A program made the position numbers and the translations under genes. Below the pieces are notes generated by a model. That model was not told the origin of the DNA. It was given only the letters and a program-made list of their open reading frames with translations, and did not search any database. From the NCBI GenBank assembly GCA_964426815.1, contig CAYRRZ010000007.1, positions 1 through 42,820 on the forward strand: a stretch of 42,820 nt of DNA, in the 5' to 3' direction. The DNA comes from JADZEJ01 sp964426815 (lineage in GTDB: Bacteria; Patescibacteriota; Patescibacteriia; 2-12-FULL-60-25). Below are positions 26,372-32,900 of this stretch, in pieces. Each line of letters starts with the position of its first letter. Position 1 is the stretch's first letter.

Positions 26372-26602
26372 TTATTCAGAAGCTAATAATTCATTCAAAA
26401 GACTGGCAGCAAAAGCACTTTTACCAGCCGCTTCCCCACCCCGAGGGACGGCTAAAAGCGTAATTTCATCTCCAACACGTGGTGTCGCTTCAAAAGCTGC
26501 TAGCGGGAAAGTCCATGATCGACCATTCGCGTCCAGCAGACGAACTTCTTGCAGCAAGATTTCACTTACCTTGCCTGTAAACGGTTGATATGGCTGATTC
26601 AT
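26372..26602 (-). CDS. Small hypothetical protein
   Basis: This is a 76-residue protein when started at ATG 26602 (MNQPYQPFTGKVSEI). The frame is open to 26653, but that extension is unlike the rest and would cover the promoter. The first 55 residues look like a small beta-barrel (VSEILLQEVRLLDANGRSWTFPLAAFEATPRVGDEITLLAV), reminiscent of OB- or Hfq-size folds. A short amphipathic helix follows (AFAASLLNELLAS). I do not recognise the family. It precedes the VanW gene by 4 bases and is probably co-transcribed with it. TATTGT 7 bases before the ATG would give a leader of 0-1 bases. Confidence 0.7.
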   Translation of the reverse strand: MNQPYQPFTGKVSEILLQEVRLLDANGRSWTFPLAAFEATPRVGDEITLLAVPRGGEAAGKSAFAASLLNELLASE

Positions 26603-26609
26603 GACGATA

Positions 26610-26615
26610 ACAATA
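26610..26615 (-). promoter_or_regulatory. Probable -10 element of the small gene and vanW
   Basis: TATTGT, 7 bases before ATG 26602. No clear -35 is seen, so this is a weaker call than the other promoters. Confidence 0.35.
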
Positions 26616-26623
26616 GCGTAAAC

Positions 26624-26772
26624 TCGCTTGAAATAAAATAAGACCTCAAGCAATCCGCACCCAAGAAACCTTTTTGTAGGTTTGAGCGAGTCCGAAGACC
26701 TGCTGCACCCTATGAAAAGGTTCCATGCTTGTCGTGGACGCGGATTGCTTCAGGCCTCATTTGTCGAATGAA
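26624..26772 (-). ncRNA. Structured non-coding RNA of unknown type, rod-shaped
   Basis: This is a region without an ORF, transcribed from a consensus promoter. The ends of a 111-base segment (26754-26644) pair over 15 positions with one mismatch (GAAGCAATCCGC with GCGGATTGCTT at the core). Inside, GAACCTTTT pairs with AAAAGGTTT, then an internal loop, then an apical stem closed by a TTCG tetraloop (GGTC-TTCG-GACT). After the closing stem comes a T-rich tail (TCTTATTTTATTT). Size and rod shape recall bacterial SRP RNA or a short 6S RNA. The SRP apical motif (GGAA loop, GAAGCAGC side) is not present, and there is no clear 6S-type central bubble. The identity is open. Confidence 0.6.
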
Positions 26773-26778
26773 TGGCGC

Positions 26779-26807
26779 TTTATACCGCTATTTTAGACAA
26801 TTGTCAA
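26779..26807 (-). promoter_or_regulatory. Strong promoter of the structured RNA
   Basis: TTGACA (26807-26802), 17 bases, TATAAA (26784-26779). It is one of the best sigma70-type matches in the window. The predicted start is near 26772. Confidence 0.8.
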
Positions 26808-26839
26808 GGGATACCATCATCCAAAAAACCCGAGGGACG

Positions 26840-26861
26840 AAAAAACGGTCAAACGGCCGTT
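26840..26861 (-). terminator. Terminator downstream of smc
   Basis: On the minus strand AACGG (26861-26857) and CCGTT (26848-26844) with an 8-base loop, followed by TTTT. A second T6 run follows about 10 bases later. It can serve smc or a short RNA from the promoter at 26882-26910. Confidence 0.6.
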
Positions 26862-26881
26862 TATTCGAAAGATCTATATGG

Positions 26882-26910
26882 GTTATAACAAGGACGAAAG
26901 ACCGTGTCAA
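26882..26910 (-). promoter_or_regulatory. Consensus promoter overlapping the smc stop codon
   Basis: TTGACA (26910-26905), 17 bases, TATAAC (26887-26882). The predicted start is near 26875, only about 35 bases before the terminator hairpin, so the product would be a very short RNA unless there is readthrough. Confidence 0.6.
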
Positions 26911-29129
26911 GCCGCACTGTACGAATCTAAAGACACCGATAAAAGCTGGGAAATACCATCATCTCCCATGGTAATTCCATACAAGACATTCGCCTTATTC
27001 ATGGTATTACGATTATGCGTAACCACCACAAATTGAGTGCGATGCGACAACTGATCGACGATTTCAGCAAATTTGCGCGAATTTGCATCATCCAAGGCCG
27101 CATCCACCTCATCCAATACCACAAAAGGCGAAGGATTAATCGCCATAATGGCACAAATCAAGGCAATCGAGGTCAAAGCGCGCTCCCCACCTGACAATAA
27201 GGCAATCGCTTTTAAGCGCTTTCCTGGCGGTGTCGCCAAGATATCAATTCCGGCCTTAATCACACGACCCTCACTCTCCCCTTCAGGCTCCCCGTCTTCG
27301 CTGGCTTGAACCGCGTCAGGCATAACCTTTACGAGCTGTGCATCGCCTCCCCCAAACAATTTCTTAAAAAACAATCCAAATTCACGATTCAATTGTTCAA
27401 AAGCAGCATCACCCCGTTCTTTAATACTTCGATCAAGTTCTTCAATAATCGTTTCCAAAGAAACCATCGCTGCCTTCAAGTCATCCGTCTGACGGGTCAA
27501 CTCTTCAAAGCGCTGTTTTGTACTGTCATATTCAGCCACCGTTTCTGGATCAATACCACCAATCCATTCAAGTTGAGTTCGCAAACGCTGCATCTTGGAC
27601 TGCAATTGCTCAACCGGCAAAGCCAAATCAGGAGCCGGCGTCTCAGATAACTGCGCCAAGTCGGCCTCTAAGTGCGGGGCATACTGACGCATCTCCGCCA
27701 AACACCCATCACGCCGCGTTTCTAAGCGCGCCATCTCAACCCGTGCCTCAGACAAACGGCGCTCCACCTGTTGCGCCTCATGTCGCTTTGCATTCAATTT
27801 ATGCTGAATCGCAAATACGGCGGTTCGGCCTTCATCCTCTTGTTTTGAAGCCGCTTGAATCCCTTGTTCTGTTGCGGCCATCTTTTCCGTCACCGCCTGC
27901 ATGTCCTGCAACAATTGAGCCATTTCAGCCTCCAACTCTGGATCCGCTTGTGGTGCCTTAACAGGTTCTGGCGCTGGCTGTTGAAGCTTTGCCAACAAAT
28001 CCGTATTTCGAGAACGCAATCCACGAATTAATTCGCGTGCCTTTTCAAGATCCGGCTTGTCCGCTTCTAACTCATCAAATAAAGATTGTTGCGTTTGCTG
28101 CAAAGCTTCAATTTCCAAAATAATCTTTGACAAAGGCAAAGGCGACCAAGGCTTTTGTGCGCTCACCGCCTTAGCTAATTCGCGTTTTGATTCCAATCGA
28201 ATCTGACGCTCGCGTAATTTTGAACGCTCTTCACGCAAACCATCTAAAGCATCGCGCAATTCACGCGTCGCCCCATCACTCACCGGAGCCGCTTTTTCCA
28301 TCCCAGCAAATTCCGTTTCCAAAGCTTCAAATTCTTTTGCCTTAAGCGCATAATCTGCCTCTTCTTTACTCAAAGCTAATGTTGCTGCATCCAAACGCAA
28401 CCGAATCTCGCTCCACATCTTTCCAAAATAGGCTTTCTCAACCCGCTGTAATTCTTGCTCAATCCCCTCGCGTTCTTGCAAGCGTTTCACTTGGCGTTCA
28501 AGCGTGGTTAAACGCGGTTCAATTTCACGCAGCAATGCGTCAGCCTGCTTTAAATTTTCGCGTGTATTCTCCAACTTATTCGCACTCGCATTTCGCTTTA
28601 ATTGAAAAGGTCGCAAACCCGAAGCTTCATCAAAAAATTCTTTCCGCTCGCTTGGCGAAGCCACCAAAACCGCATCCACCATACCCTGACCGATAACCGA
28701 ATAGGTTCTTTGACCGATCCCACAATTCGCCAAAAGCAAGGTCACATCTGACAAACGAACCGGTTGATTATTCACAAGATACTCCGCCTCTCCGTCACGA
28801 TACAAACGACGCGTGATCACAATCTCCGACATGTCGATCTCCGGCTTGTCGTCATTCACCAGGGTCAAACTCGCCTCAGCAAAACCCGCACGTGGTTTAT
28901 TTGGTGTGCCTGAAAAAATCACATCCTCGGATTTCTTGGCACGGAGGAGCTTCATGCTCTGCTCACCCATCACCCAACGCATCGCATCCGCAATATTGGA
29001 TTTTCCAGATCCATTTGGGCCAATAATGGCCGTCATCCCACGGCGACCATCCATGTCAGGCTTAAACTCCAAAACCGTCTTGGTGGCAACGGTTTTAAAG
29101 CCCTGAATCTCAAGTCGTCGCAAATACAT
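26907..29129 (-). CDS. smc: SMC-family chromosome condensation ATPase without hinge
   Basis: The start is taken at ATG 29129 (MYLRRLEIQGFKTVATKT, the usual SMC opening); the frame is open to 29174. The 740 residues hold all ATPase motifs: Walker A GPNGSGKSN (about 33-41), the Q-loop region, the ABC signature LSGGERALTS (about 643), Walker B PFVVLDEVDAALDD (about 660-673) and a D/H-loop ending FVVVTHNRNTM. Bacterial SMC is normally near 1150-1200 residues with a central globular hinge. Here the two coiled-coil arms (about 160-375 and 393-560) are joined by a Pro-rich linker (PAPEPVKAPQADPE, about 380-392), and no hinge sequence is visible. Dimerisation must therefore differ, or the arm fold is Rad50/MukB-unlike. 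It diverges from rbfA. TTGCCC-18-TACCCT (29169-29140) is a likely near-leaderless promoter. Confidence 0.93.
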   Translation of the reverse strand: MYLRRLEIQGFKTVATKTVLEFKPDMDGRRGMTAIIGPNGSGKSNIADAMRWVMGEQSMKLLRAKKSEDVIFSGTPNKPRAGFAEASLTLVNDDKPEIDMSEIVITRRLYRDGEAEYLVNNQPVRLSDVTLLLANCGIGQRTYSVIGQGMVDAVLVASPSERKEFFDEASGLRPFQLKRNASANKLENTRENLKQADALLREIEPRLTTLERQVKRLQEREGIEQELQRVEKAYFGKMWSEIRLRLDAATLALSKEEADYALKAKEFEALETEFAGMEKAAPVSDGATRELRDALDGLREERSKLRERQIRLESKRELAKAVSAQKPWSPLPLSKIILEIEALQQTQQSLFDELEADKPDLEKARELIRGLRSRNTDLLAKLQQPAPEPVKAPQADPELEAEMAQLLQDMQAVTEKMAATEQGIQAASKQEDEGRTAVFAIQHKLNAKRHEAQQVERRLSEARVEMARLETRRDGCLAEMRQYAPHLEADLAQLSETPAPDLALPVEQLQSKMQRLRTQLEWIGGIDPETVAEYDSTKQRFEELTRQTDDLKAAMVSLETIIEELDRSIKERGDAAFEQLNREFGLFFKKLFGGGDAQLVKVMPDAVQASEDGEPEGESEGRVIKAGIDILATPPGKRLKAIALLSGGERALTSIALICAIMAINPSPFVVLDEVDAALDDANSRKFAEIVDQLSHRTQFVVVTHNRNTMNKANVLYGITMGDDGISQLLSVSLDSYSAA

Positions 29130-29191
29130 AGCTGCGCATAGGGTACTTGAAAACACCCCATTTGGGCAAACCAACCAAGCTGGCTAAATCA

Positions 29192-29220
29192 TTGACCAAA
29201 ACCCCTTCTTTCTATACATT
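29192..29220 (+). promoter_or_regulatory. rbfA: rbfA promoter, leaderless
   Basis: TTGACC (29192-29197), 17 bases, TACATT (29215-29220), then 6 bases to the ATG at 29227. TATACA (29213-29218) with a 15-base spacer is the alternative. Either puts the start within 2 bases of the ATG. Confidence 0.6.
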
Positions 29221-29226
29221 CACCCT

Positions 29227-29574
29227 ATGTCCCACAAGCTTGATCAATCCATGGAGCATCTCCAGGAAGCCGTCGCTGAAATCCTACGCGAAGTTATTGA
29301 ATTTCCTCGCGGTGTTTTTGTGACCGTGCTCAAGGCTCGCATGACCCGAAATGCCAAATATGCCAGCGTTTTGCTGTCTGTCATGCCAAATAGCGAAGAA
29401 CAGAATGTTATCAAACAATTGGTTCGCGAAGCCCATACCATTAAAGACGAGCTCGCCCATCGTTTGCGCATGCGCCGCATCCCATCGATCCACTGGACCT
29501 TTGACGAAACCGAGTCCGAAGCCGCCAAAATCGAAGAAATCATCGGCATTCTCAAAGCCAAAGGCGACCTCTAA
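29227..29574 (+). CDS. rbfA: Ribosome-binding factor A
   Basis: RbfA is a small KH-fold protein that binds 16S rRNA near helix 1 and helps late 30S maturation, especially in the cold. The 115 residues have the family pattern: an N-terminal helix (MSHKLDQSMEHLQEAVAEILREVI), strands FVTVLKARMTRNAKYASVLLSVMP, a helix (EEQNVIKQLVREAHTIKDELAHRLRMRRIP), and the closing strand-helix HWTFDETESEAAKIEEIIGILK. It precedes nrnA, a common pairing in bacteria, but each gene here appears to have its own promoter. No Shine-Dalgarno site is present. Confidence 0.95.
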   Translation: MSHKLDQSMEHLQEAVAEILREVIEFPRGVFVTVLKARMTRNAKYASVLLSVMPNSEEQNVIKQLVREAHTIKDELAHRLRMRRIPSIHWTFDETESEAAKIEEIIGILKAKGDL

Positions 29575-29577
29575 GCC

Positions 29578-29606
29578 TTGACGGAAAGCCCAATTCGACA
29601 TAACCT
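29578..29606 (+). promoter_or_regulatory. nrnA: Possible nrnA promoter
   Basis: TTGACG (29578-29583), 17 bases, TAACCT (29601-29606). The ATG follows 11 bases later, so the leader would be about 5 bases. The -10 is weak. Confidence 0.4.
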
Positions 29607-29617
29607 GTCGGATTGCC

Positions 29618-30577
29618 ATGATCGTCAACCACTTATTCAATACCATGCATCAAGCCGTCCGCGAGGCCGGTCGTATTTTATTAGTGGCTCACAGAAAACC
29701 CGACGGCGACACCCTCGGTTCCAGCTCTAGCGTATTAAACTGGCTGATTCGAGAAGGTAAAGACGTCACTATCTTTTGTGCCGACACTCCCCCTGAAGCT
29801 TTTCATTTCATCGACTCGATTCATCGCTATTCCAATGATCCAGCCGTCTTCGAACAAAACTACGATCTCATTATCGTATTCGATTCGGGTGACCTACGGT
29901 ATTGCGGCATCGATCAACATATCGCCAAAACCCCACCAGGGTATTTTTTGATCAATGTCGACCATCACGGCACGAATACTCATTTTGGCGATGTAAACAT
30001 CGTCATGACCGAAGCCAGCTCAACCGCCGAAGTCATCTATCGCTTTTTCGATACCTGCCAAATCCATATCGACCATCGCATGGCCACTTCCCTTTTGACT
30101 GGCCTATTTACCGATACCAATAGCTTTACCAATGCGGCCACCAATCCAATTGCCGTCGACGCCTTCAGTAAACTCATCGCCGCCGGCGGTCGTCATCAAG
30201 ATATTAAAAAGCATTTGTTATTCGATAAGAATGTCGACTCGCTCAAAATTTGGGGCATCCTTTTGTCGCGCTTACGCCACAATAAAACCTACGATGTCGT
30301 TACAACCTATCTCCTTCTCAAAGATGCGGAACATGTCGGCACCGATATCATCGAAGGTGTTTCAAACTTTCTAAACGAAGTTACGACGGGCACTGACACC
30401 ATTCTATTTTTGCGCGAACTCCCCGACAATAAAATTAAAGGTTCCTTCCGCAGCGTCAAACGTAATGTCGCCAGTGTCGCCAAACTCATGGGTGGCGGCG
30501 GCCACAATAAAGCTGCCGGATTTACCGTAAACGGACATATTGAAGAAACGGCAAAAGGACCAAAAATCGTGAACTAA
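29618..30577 (+). CDS. nrnA: DHH-family nanoRNase/pAp phosphatase
   Basis: NrnA-type enzymes degrade 2-5 nucleotide RNAs and dephosphorylate pAp, using two metal ions. The 319 residues contain the DHH-domain motifs HRKPDGDTLGSS (about 25-36), FDSGD (about 88-92), and NVDHHGTN (about 112-119), plus the DHHA1 RNA-binding end GGGGHNKAAGFTV (about 293-305). The length is normal for NrnA. It follows rbfA by 43 bases on the same strand. Its stop codon overlaps the complement of the U-tract that terminates the convergent orphan gene. Confidence 0.95.
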   Translation: MIVNHLFNTMHQAVREAGRILLVAHRKPDGDTLGSSSSVLNWLIREGKDVTIFCADTPPEAFHFIDSIHRYSNDPAVFEQNYDLIIVFDSGDLRYCGIDQHIAKTPPGYFLINVDHHGTNTHFGDVNIVMTEASSTAEVIYRFFDTCQIHIDHRMATSLLTGLFTDTNSFTNAATNPIAVDAFSKLIAAGGRHQDIKKHLLFDKNVDSLKIWGILLSRLRHNKTYDVVTTYLLLKDAEHVGTDIIEGVSNFLNEVTTGTDTILFLRELPDNKIKGSFRSVKRNVASVAKLMGGGGHNKAAGFTVNGHIEETAKGPKIVN

Positions 30578-30625
30578 AAAAGCGCCCGAGGAACCGAGGT
30601 CAGAAGACCAAAATTCCCCGAGCGC
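30576..30625 (-). terminator. Terminator of the second GC-rich orphan gene
   Basis: On the minus strand a 12-base-pair stem (30625-30614 with 30593-30582, two G-U pairs) encloses a small inner hairpin GGTC-TTCT-GACC (30609-30598), followed by TTTTTT. The U-tract complement abuts the nrnA stop codon. Confidence 0.85.
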
Positions 30626-30647
30626 CAAGTGTCAGAGTGCCGAGAGC

Positions 30648-31472
30648 CTACTCCCGAAGCACAGGAACCGAATAGTCAGAGTTGTCATTGCTGCGGCCGT
30701 CAGCGCTCACGCGCACCTGACGGTCGTCGCGGTTGAAGTTCACGAGCACGACGCTCTGCCACGCCTCGTCGGCGTACTCGGGGACATTGGACTCGTAGCC
30801 AGCGGCGAAGAGTCCGGGGAGCCTGTCATAGTCGATGGCGCGGATCATGTCCGGGAACATCCACGCGATGACGAGCAGCTCGTCAGCAAGCGACTTCGAG
30901 CCGCGCACCGCCGTGATGCTGTCACGCTTGCGGTGCGTGTCCAGATCGGCCGCCACCCACTCGATGACGGGCTTGTGGGTGTGATTGCCGTTCAGGAGCC
31001 TCAGACGCTCCACGAACTTCCCCTTATATTCGACCCTGCCCGAATTGAGGTGCTCCCAGCGCCAATATCGACCCTCGCCGAAGACGTGCTGGATACGGGC
31101 GTAGTGCGCCTCGAAGGTCTTGGCGACCCCGTCGTCTCCCTCGCCGAAGCGGATGCGGAACGAACGGTACGCGTGCTTGCCCTTCGGCCATGCGGGAGCG
31201 GACGAGGCAAGACGTGCGAAGTCGTCCTCGGTCAGTCCCCACTCCTCTTCGTCGTTTGCACGACGGAGAGCGATGAGCTGATCCTCGACCGACATCTCGT
31301 ATGGATTCTTCTCCAAGAGGCTCCGCTGCTGGTCAATGAACTGGACCAGCAAAGCAGCGTTACCACGAGCACGTATCCAATCCGAGTGATCGGTGGTGGC
31401 TCCAGCCTCTCCGAGGCTACGAAGCGTCGCCGACAATTCATTCTGCTTAATTTCCGTAATCCGGTTGGCCAT
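30648..31472 (-). CDS. Hypothetical protein, second GC-rich orphan
   Basis: This protein is 274 residues from ATG 31472, chosen because AAAGGTGA lies just upstream at Shine-Dalgarno spacing; the frame is open 24 bases further. I do not recognise the family. The first 90 residues are helical (NELSATLRSLGEAGATTDHSDWIRARG...). The middle has SFRIRFGEGDDG and several aromatic residues (RYWRWEH). The end reads like a beta-rich module (WQSVVLVNFNRDDRQVRVSADG). No signal or membrane segment is present. Codon choice is strongly G/C-ending (about 58% G+C in a sampled stretch), unlike nrnA or clpP. It stands alone with its own promoter, a leader of about 150 bases and a strong terminator, like the gene at 726. 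Confidence 0.85.
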   Translation of the reverse strand: MANRITEIKQNELSATLRSLGEAGATTDHSDWIRARGNAALLVQFIDQQRSLLEKNPYEMSVEDQLIALRRANDEEEWGLTEDDFARLASSAPAWPKGKHAYRSFRIRFGEGDDGVAKTFEAHYARIQHVFGEGRYWRWEHLNSGRVEYKGKFVERLRLLNGNHTHKPVIEWVAADLDTHRKRDSITAVRGSKSLADELLVIAWMFPDMIRAIDYDRLPGLFAAGYESNVPEYADEAWQSVVLVNFNRDDRQVRVSADGRSNDNSDYSVPVLRE

Positions 31473-31632
31473 GGGCGTCACCTTTTCTCTGTGCAAACCG
31501 CCGACTGTCCAGTATTCGAGACCATTCTCAAAAACGTGGAGTTGTCTTTCATTAAAAGCGGCGCATTAAAGCCCAAAAAATGAGCACTAAAACGCCACCT
31601 TCAACAAAAGTTTCTATTTCAAAGAACGTATA

Positions 31633-31661
31633 TGCGTATCATCTTTTCTAAGAAATGTCAA
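31633..31661 (-). promoter_or_regulatory. Promoter of the second orphan gene
   Basis: TTGACA (31661-31656), 17 bases, TACGCA (31638-31633) with extended TGA. The -10 is imperfect. The predicted start is near 31626, so the leader (31626-31473) is about 154 bases. No ORF or known riboswitch was recognised in it. A small GAGA/TCTC hairpin is present. Confidence 0.55.
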
Positions 31662-31720
31662 GCCTTTTGCCTGTAAGAGGGGCTCATCTTAGCCAAGATA
31701 CAGCAATCTCGTCCGACAAA

Positions 31721-31749
31721 TTGTCTAAGCTAATCCCATTGGCTATGCT
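31721..31749 (+). promoter_or_regulatory. Promoter of the Nudix gene
   Basis: TTGTCT (31721-31726), 17 bases, TATGCT (31744-31749), then 8 bases to the ATG at 31758. The predicted leader is about 2 bases. Confidence 0.7.
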
Positions 31750-31757
31750 GACTTCCT

Positions 31758-32219
31758 ATGGCCCATATCCACGACCTCATCGACTATGTCGTCAGCATTA
31801 ATGTCGTCTATCAAGACAAAATATTAATGATCGATCACAAAAGCCTCAAACGCTGGCTCCCCATCGGCGGCCATGTCGAATTGAACGAAGATCCAGAACA
31901 AGCCGTCTATCGCGAAGCCAAAGAAGAAAGCGGTTTAGATATCGAAATCATCGGCACCAAACCCGACTTTGAATCCCCAGGCACCAAGTTCCTGATCGCT
32001 CCCGCTTACATGGATATTCACGATATCCCCCCAGACAATCACCGCCATGTCGGCTTAGTCTACTTTGCCCGTGCAAAAACGGATCAAGTCGTCCTCGCAC
32101 CTAACGAGCATCACGCCATCCGCTGGCTCAGCGAATCTGATCTGGATGATCCAGCTTATGCCCTCAGTCCAGCTATCAAGTTCTTCGCAAAACAAGCCAT
32201 TAAAGCCGCCAAAAACTAA
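31758..32219 (+). CDS. Nudix hydrolase
   Basis: Nudix enzymes hydrolyse nucleoside diphosphates linked to another group, often as housecleaning. The 153-residue protein has a complete Nudix box, GHVELNEDPEQAVYREAKEESGL (about 38-60), matching G-x5-E-x7-RE-x2-EE-x-G-hydrophobic. Strands IHDLIDYVVSINVVY and LVYFARAKT flank it. It lacks features that would name the substrate; an (d)NTP-type or ADP-ribose-type target are both possible. It is followed immediately by the CIRCE operator of clpP, and no terminator separates them. Confidence 0.93.
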   Translation: MAHIHDLIDYVVSINVVYQDKILMIDHKSLKRWLPIGGHVELNEDPEQAVYREAKEESGLDIEIIGTKPDFESPGTKFLIAPAYMDIHDIPPDNHRHVGLVYFARAKTDQVVLAPNEHHAIRWLSESDLDDPAYALSPAIKFFAKQAIKAAKN

Positions 32220-32246
32220 TTAGCACTCTCAAAGTTTGACTGCTAA
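32220..32246. promoter_or_regulatory. CIRCE operator (HrcA) for clpP
   Basis: TTAGCACTC, nine bases, GACTGCTAA. The left half is perfect and the right half has one change from GAGTGCTAA. It overlaps the clpP -35, so bound HrcA should block clpP transcription. Confidence 0.88.
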
Positions 32247-32264
32247 TCTGGCATCAGTTATGCT
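32236..32264 (+). promoter_or_regulatory. clpP: clpP promoter, leaderless
   Basis: TTGACT (32236-32241, inside CIRCE), 17 bases, TATGCT (32259-32264), exactly 6 bases, then ATG at 32271. The transcript should begin at the start codon. Confidence 0.75.
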
Positions 32265-32270
32265 GTCCTC

Positions 32271-32900
32271 ATGTCACCCATCTCTATGAAAAATCGCTAC
32301 GACGTCACCTCTATTTCCAACAATTACCTCGTCCCAACCGTTATTGAAAAAACAACATACGGCGAACGTGCCTACGACATTTACTCGCGTTTGTTAAAGG
32401 ACCGCATCATCATTCTCGGTACCGCTATCGATGATGGTGTCGCCAATACCATTGTGGCTCAGCTCTTATTTTTGGAGAGCCAAGACAAAACCAAAGACAT
32501 CAAGCTCTATATCAATTCTCCAGGCGGTTCAGTATCCGCGGGCTTAGCCATTTACGACACCATGCAGCACATCAGCTGCGATGTCTCGACCATTTGTATG
32601 GGAATGGCTGCTTCGATGGGCGCGGTATTACTTACCGGCGGCGCCAAGGGCAAACGTCTCGCTCTCCCAAATTCCGAAATCATGATTCACCAACCACTCG
32701 GTGGCATGGAAGGGCAAGCGACCGATATCAAAATTCATGCGGATCACATTTTGAAAACCCGTGATCGCTTGAACAAGATCCTTTCCAAGCACTCCGGTCA
32801 AAATCTCAAAACCATTGAACTCGACACCGAGCGTGACAACTTCATGGATGCCAAGGATGCCATGACGTATGGCCTGATCGACAAAGTTATTACCAAATAA
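32271..32900 (+). CDS. clpP: ATP-dependent Clp protease proteolytic subunit
   Basis: ClpP forms a 14-mer serine protease barrel that degrades proteins fed by ClpX, ClpC or ClpA. The 209 residues carry the oxyanion-loop PGGSVSAGLAIYDTM (about 83-97), the catalytic Ser in GMAASMGAVLL (about 108-118), the catalytic His in MIHQPLGG (about 137-144) and the triad Asp in DTERDNFMDA (about 186-195). The promoter sets ATG 32271 as the start, although ATG 32286 (MKNRYDV) is in frame and gives a more typical N-terminus. No Clp ATPase is next to it. The CIRCE operator places it with groSL in the HrcA regulon. Its stop is back-to-back with that of the convergent gene, with no space between. Confidence 0.97.
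   Translation: MSPISMKNRYDVTSISNNYLVPTVIEKTTYGERAYDIYSRLLKDRIIILGTAIDDGVANTIVAQLLFLESQDKTKDIKLYINSPGGSVSAGLAIYDTMQHISCDVSTICMGMAASMGAVLLTGGAKGKRLALPNSEIMIHQPLGGMEGQATDIKIHADHILKTRDRLNKILSKHSGQNLKTIELDTERDNFMDAKDAMTYGLIDKVITK

Noticed and set aside
26644..26754. SRP (4.5S) RNA
   Set aside because: Length and rod shape fit, but neither strand has the conserved apical helix with a GGAA loop and GAAGCAGC side, so I left the RNA unnamed.
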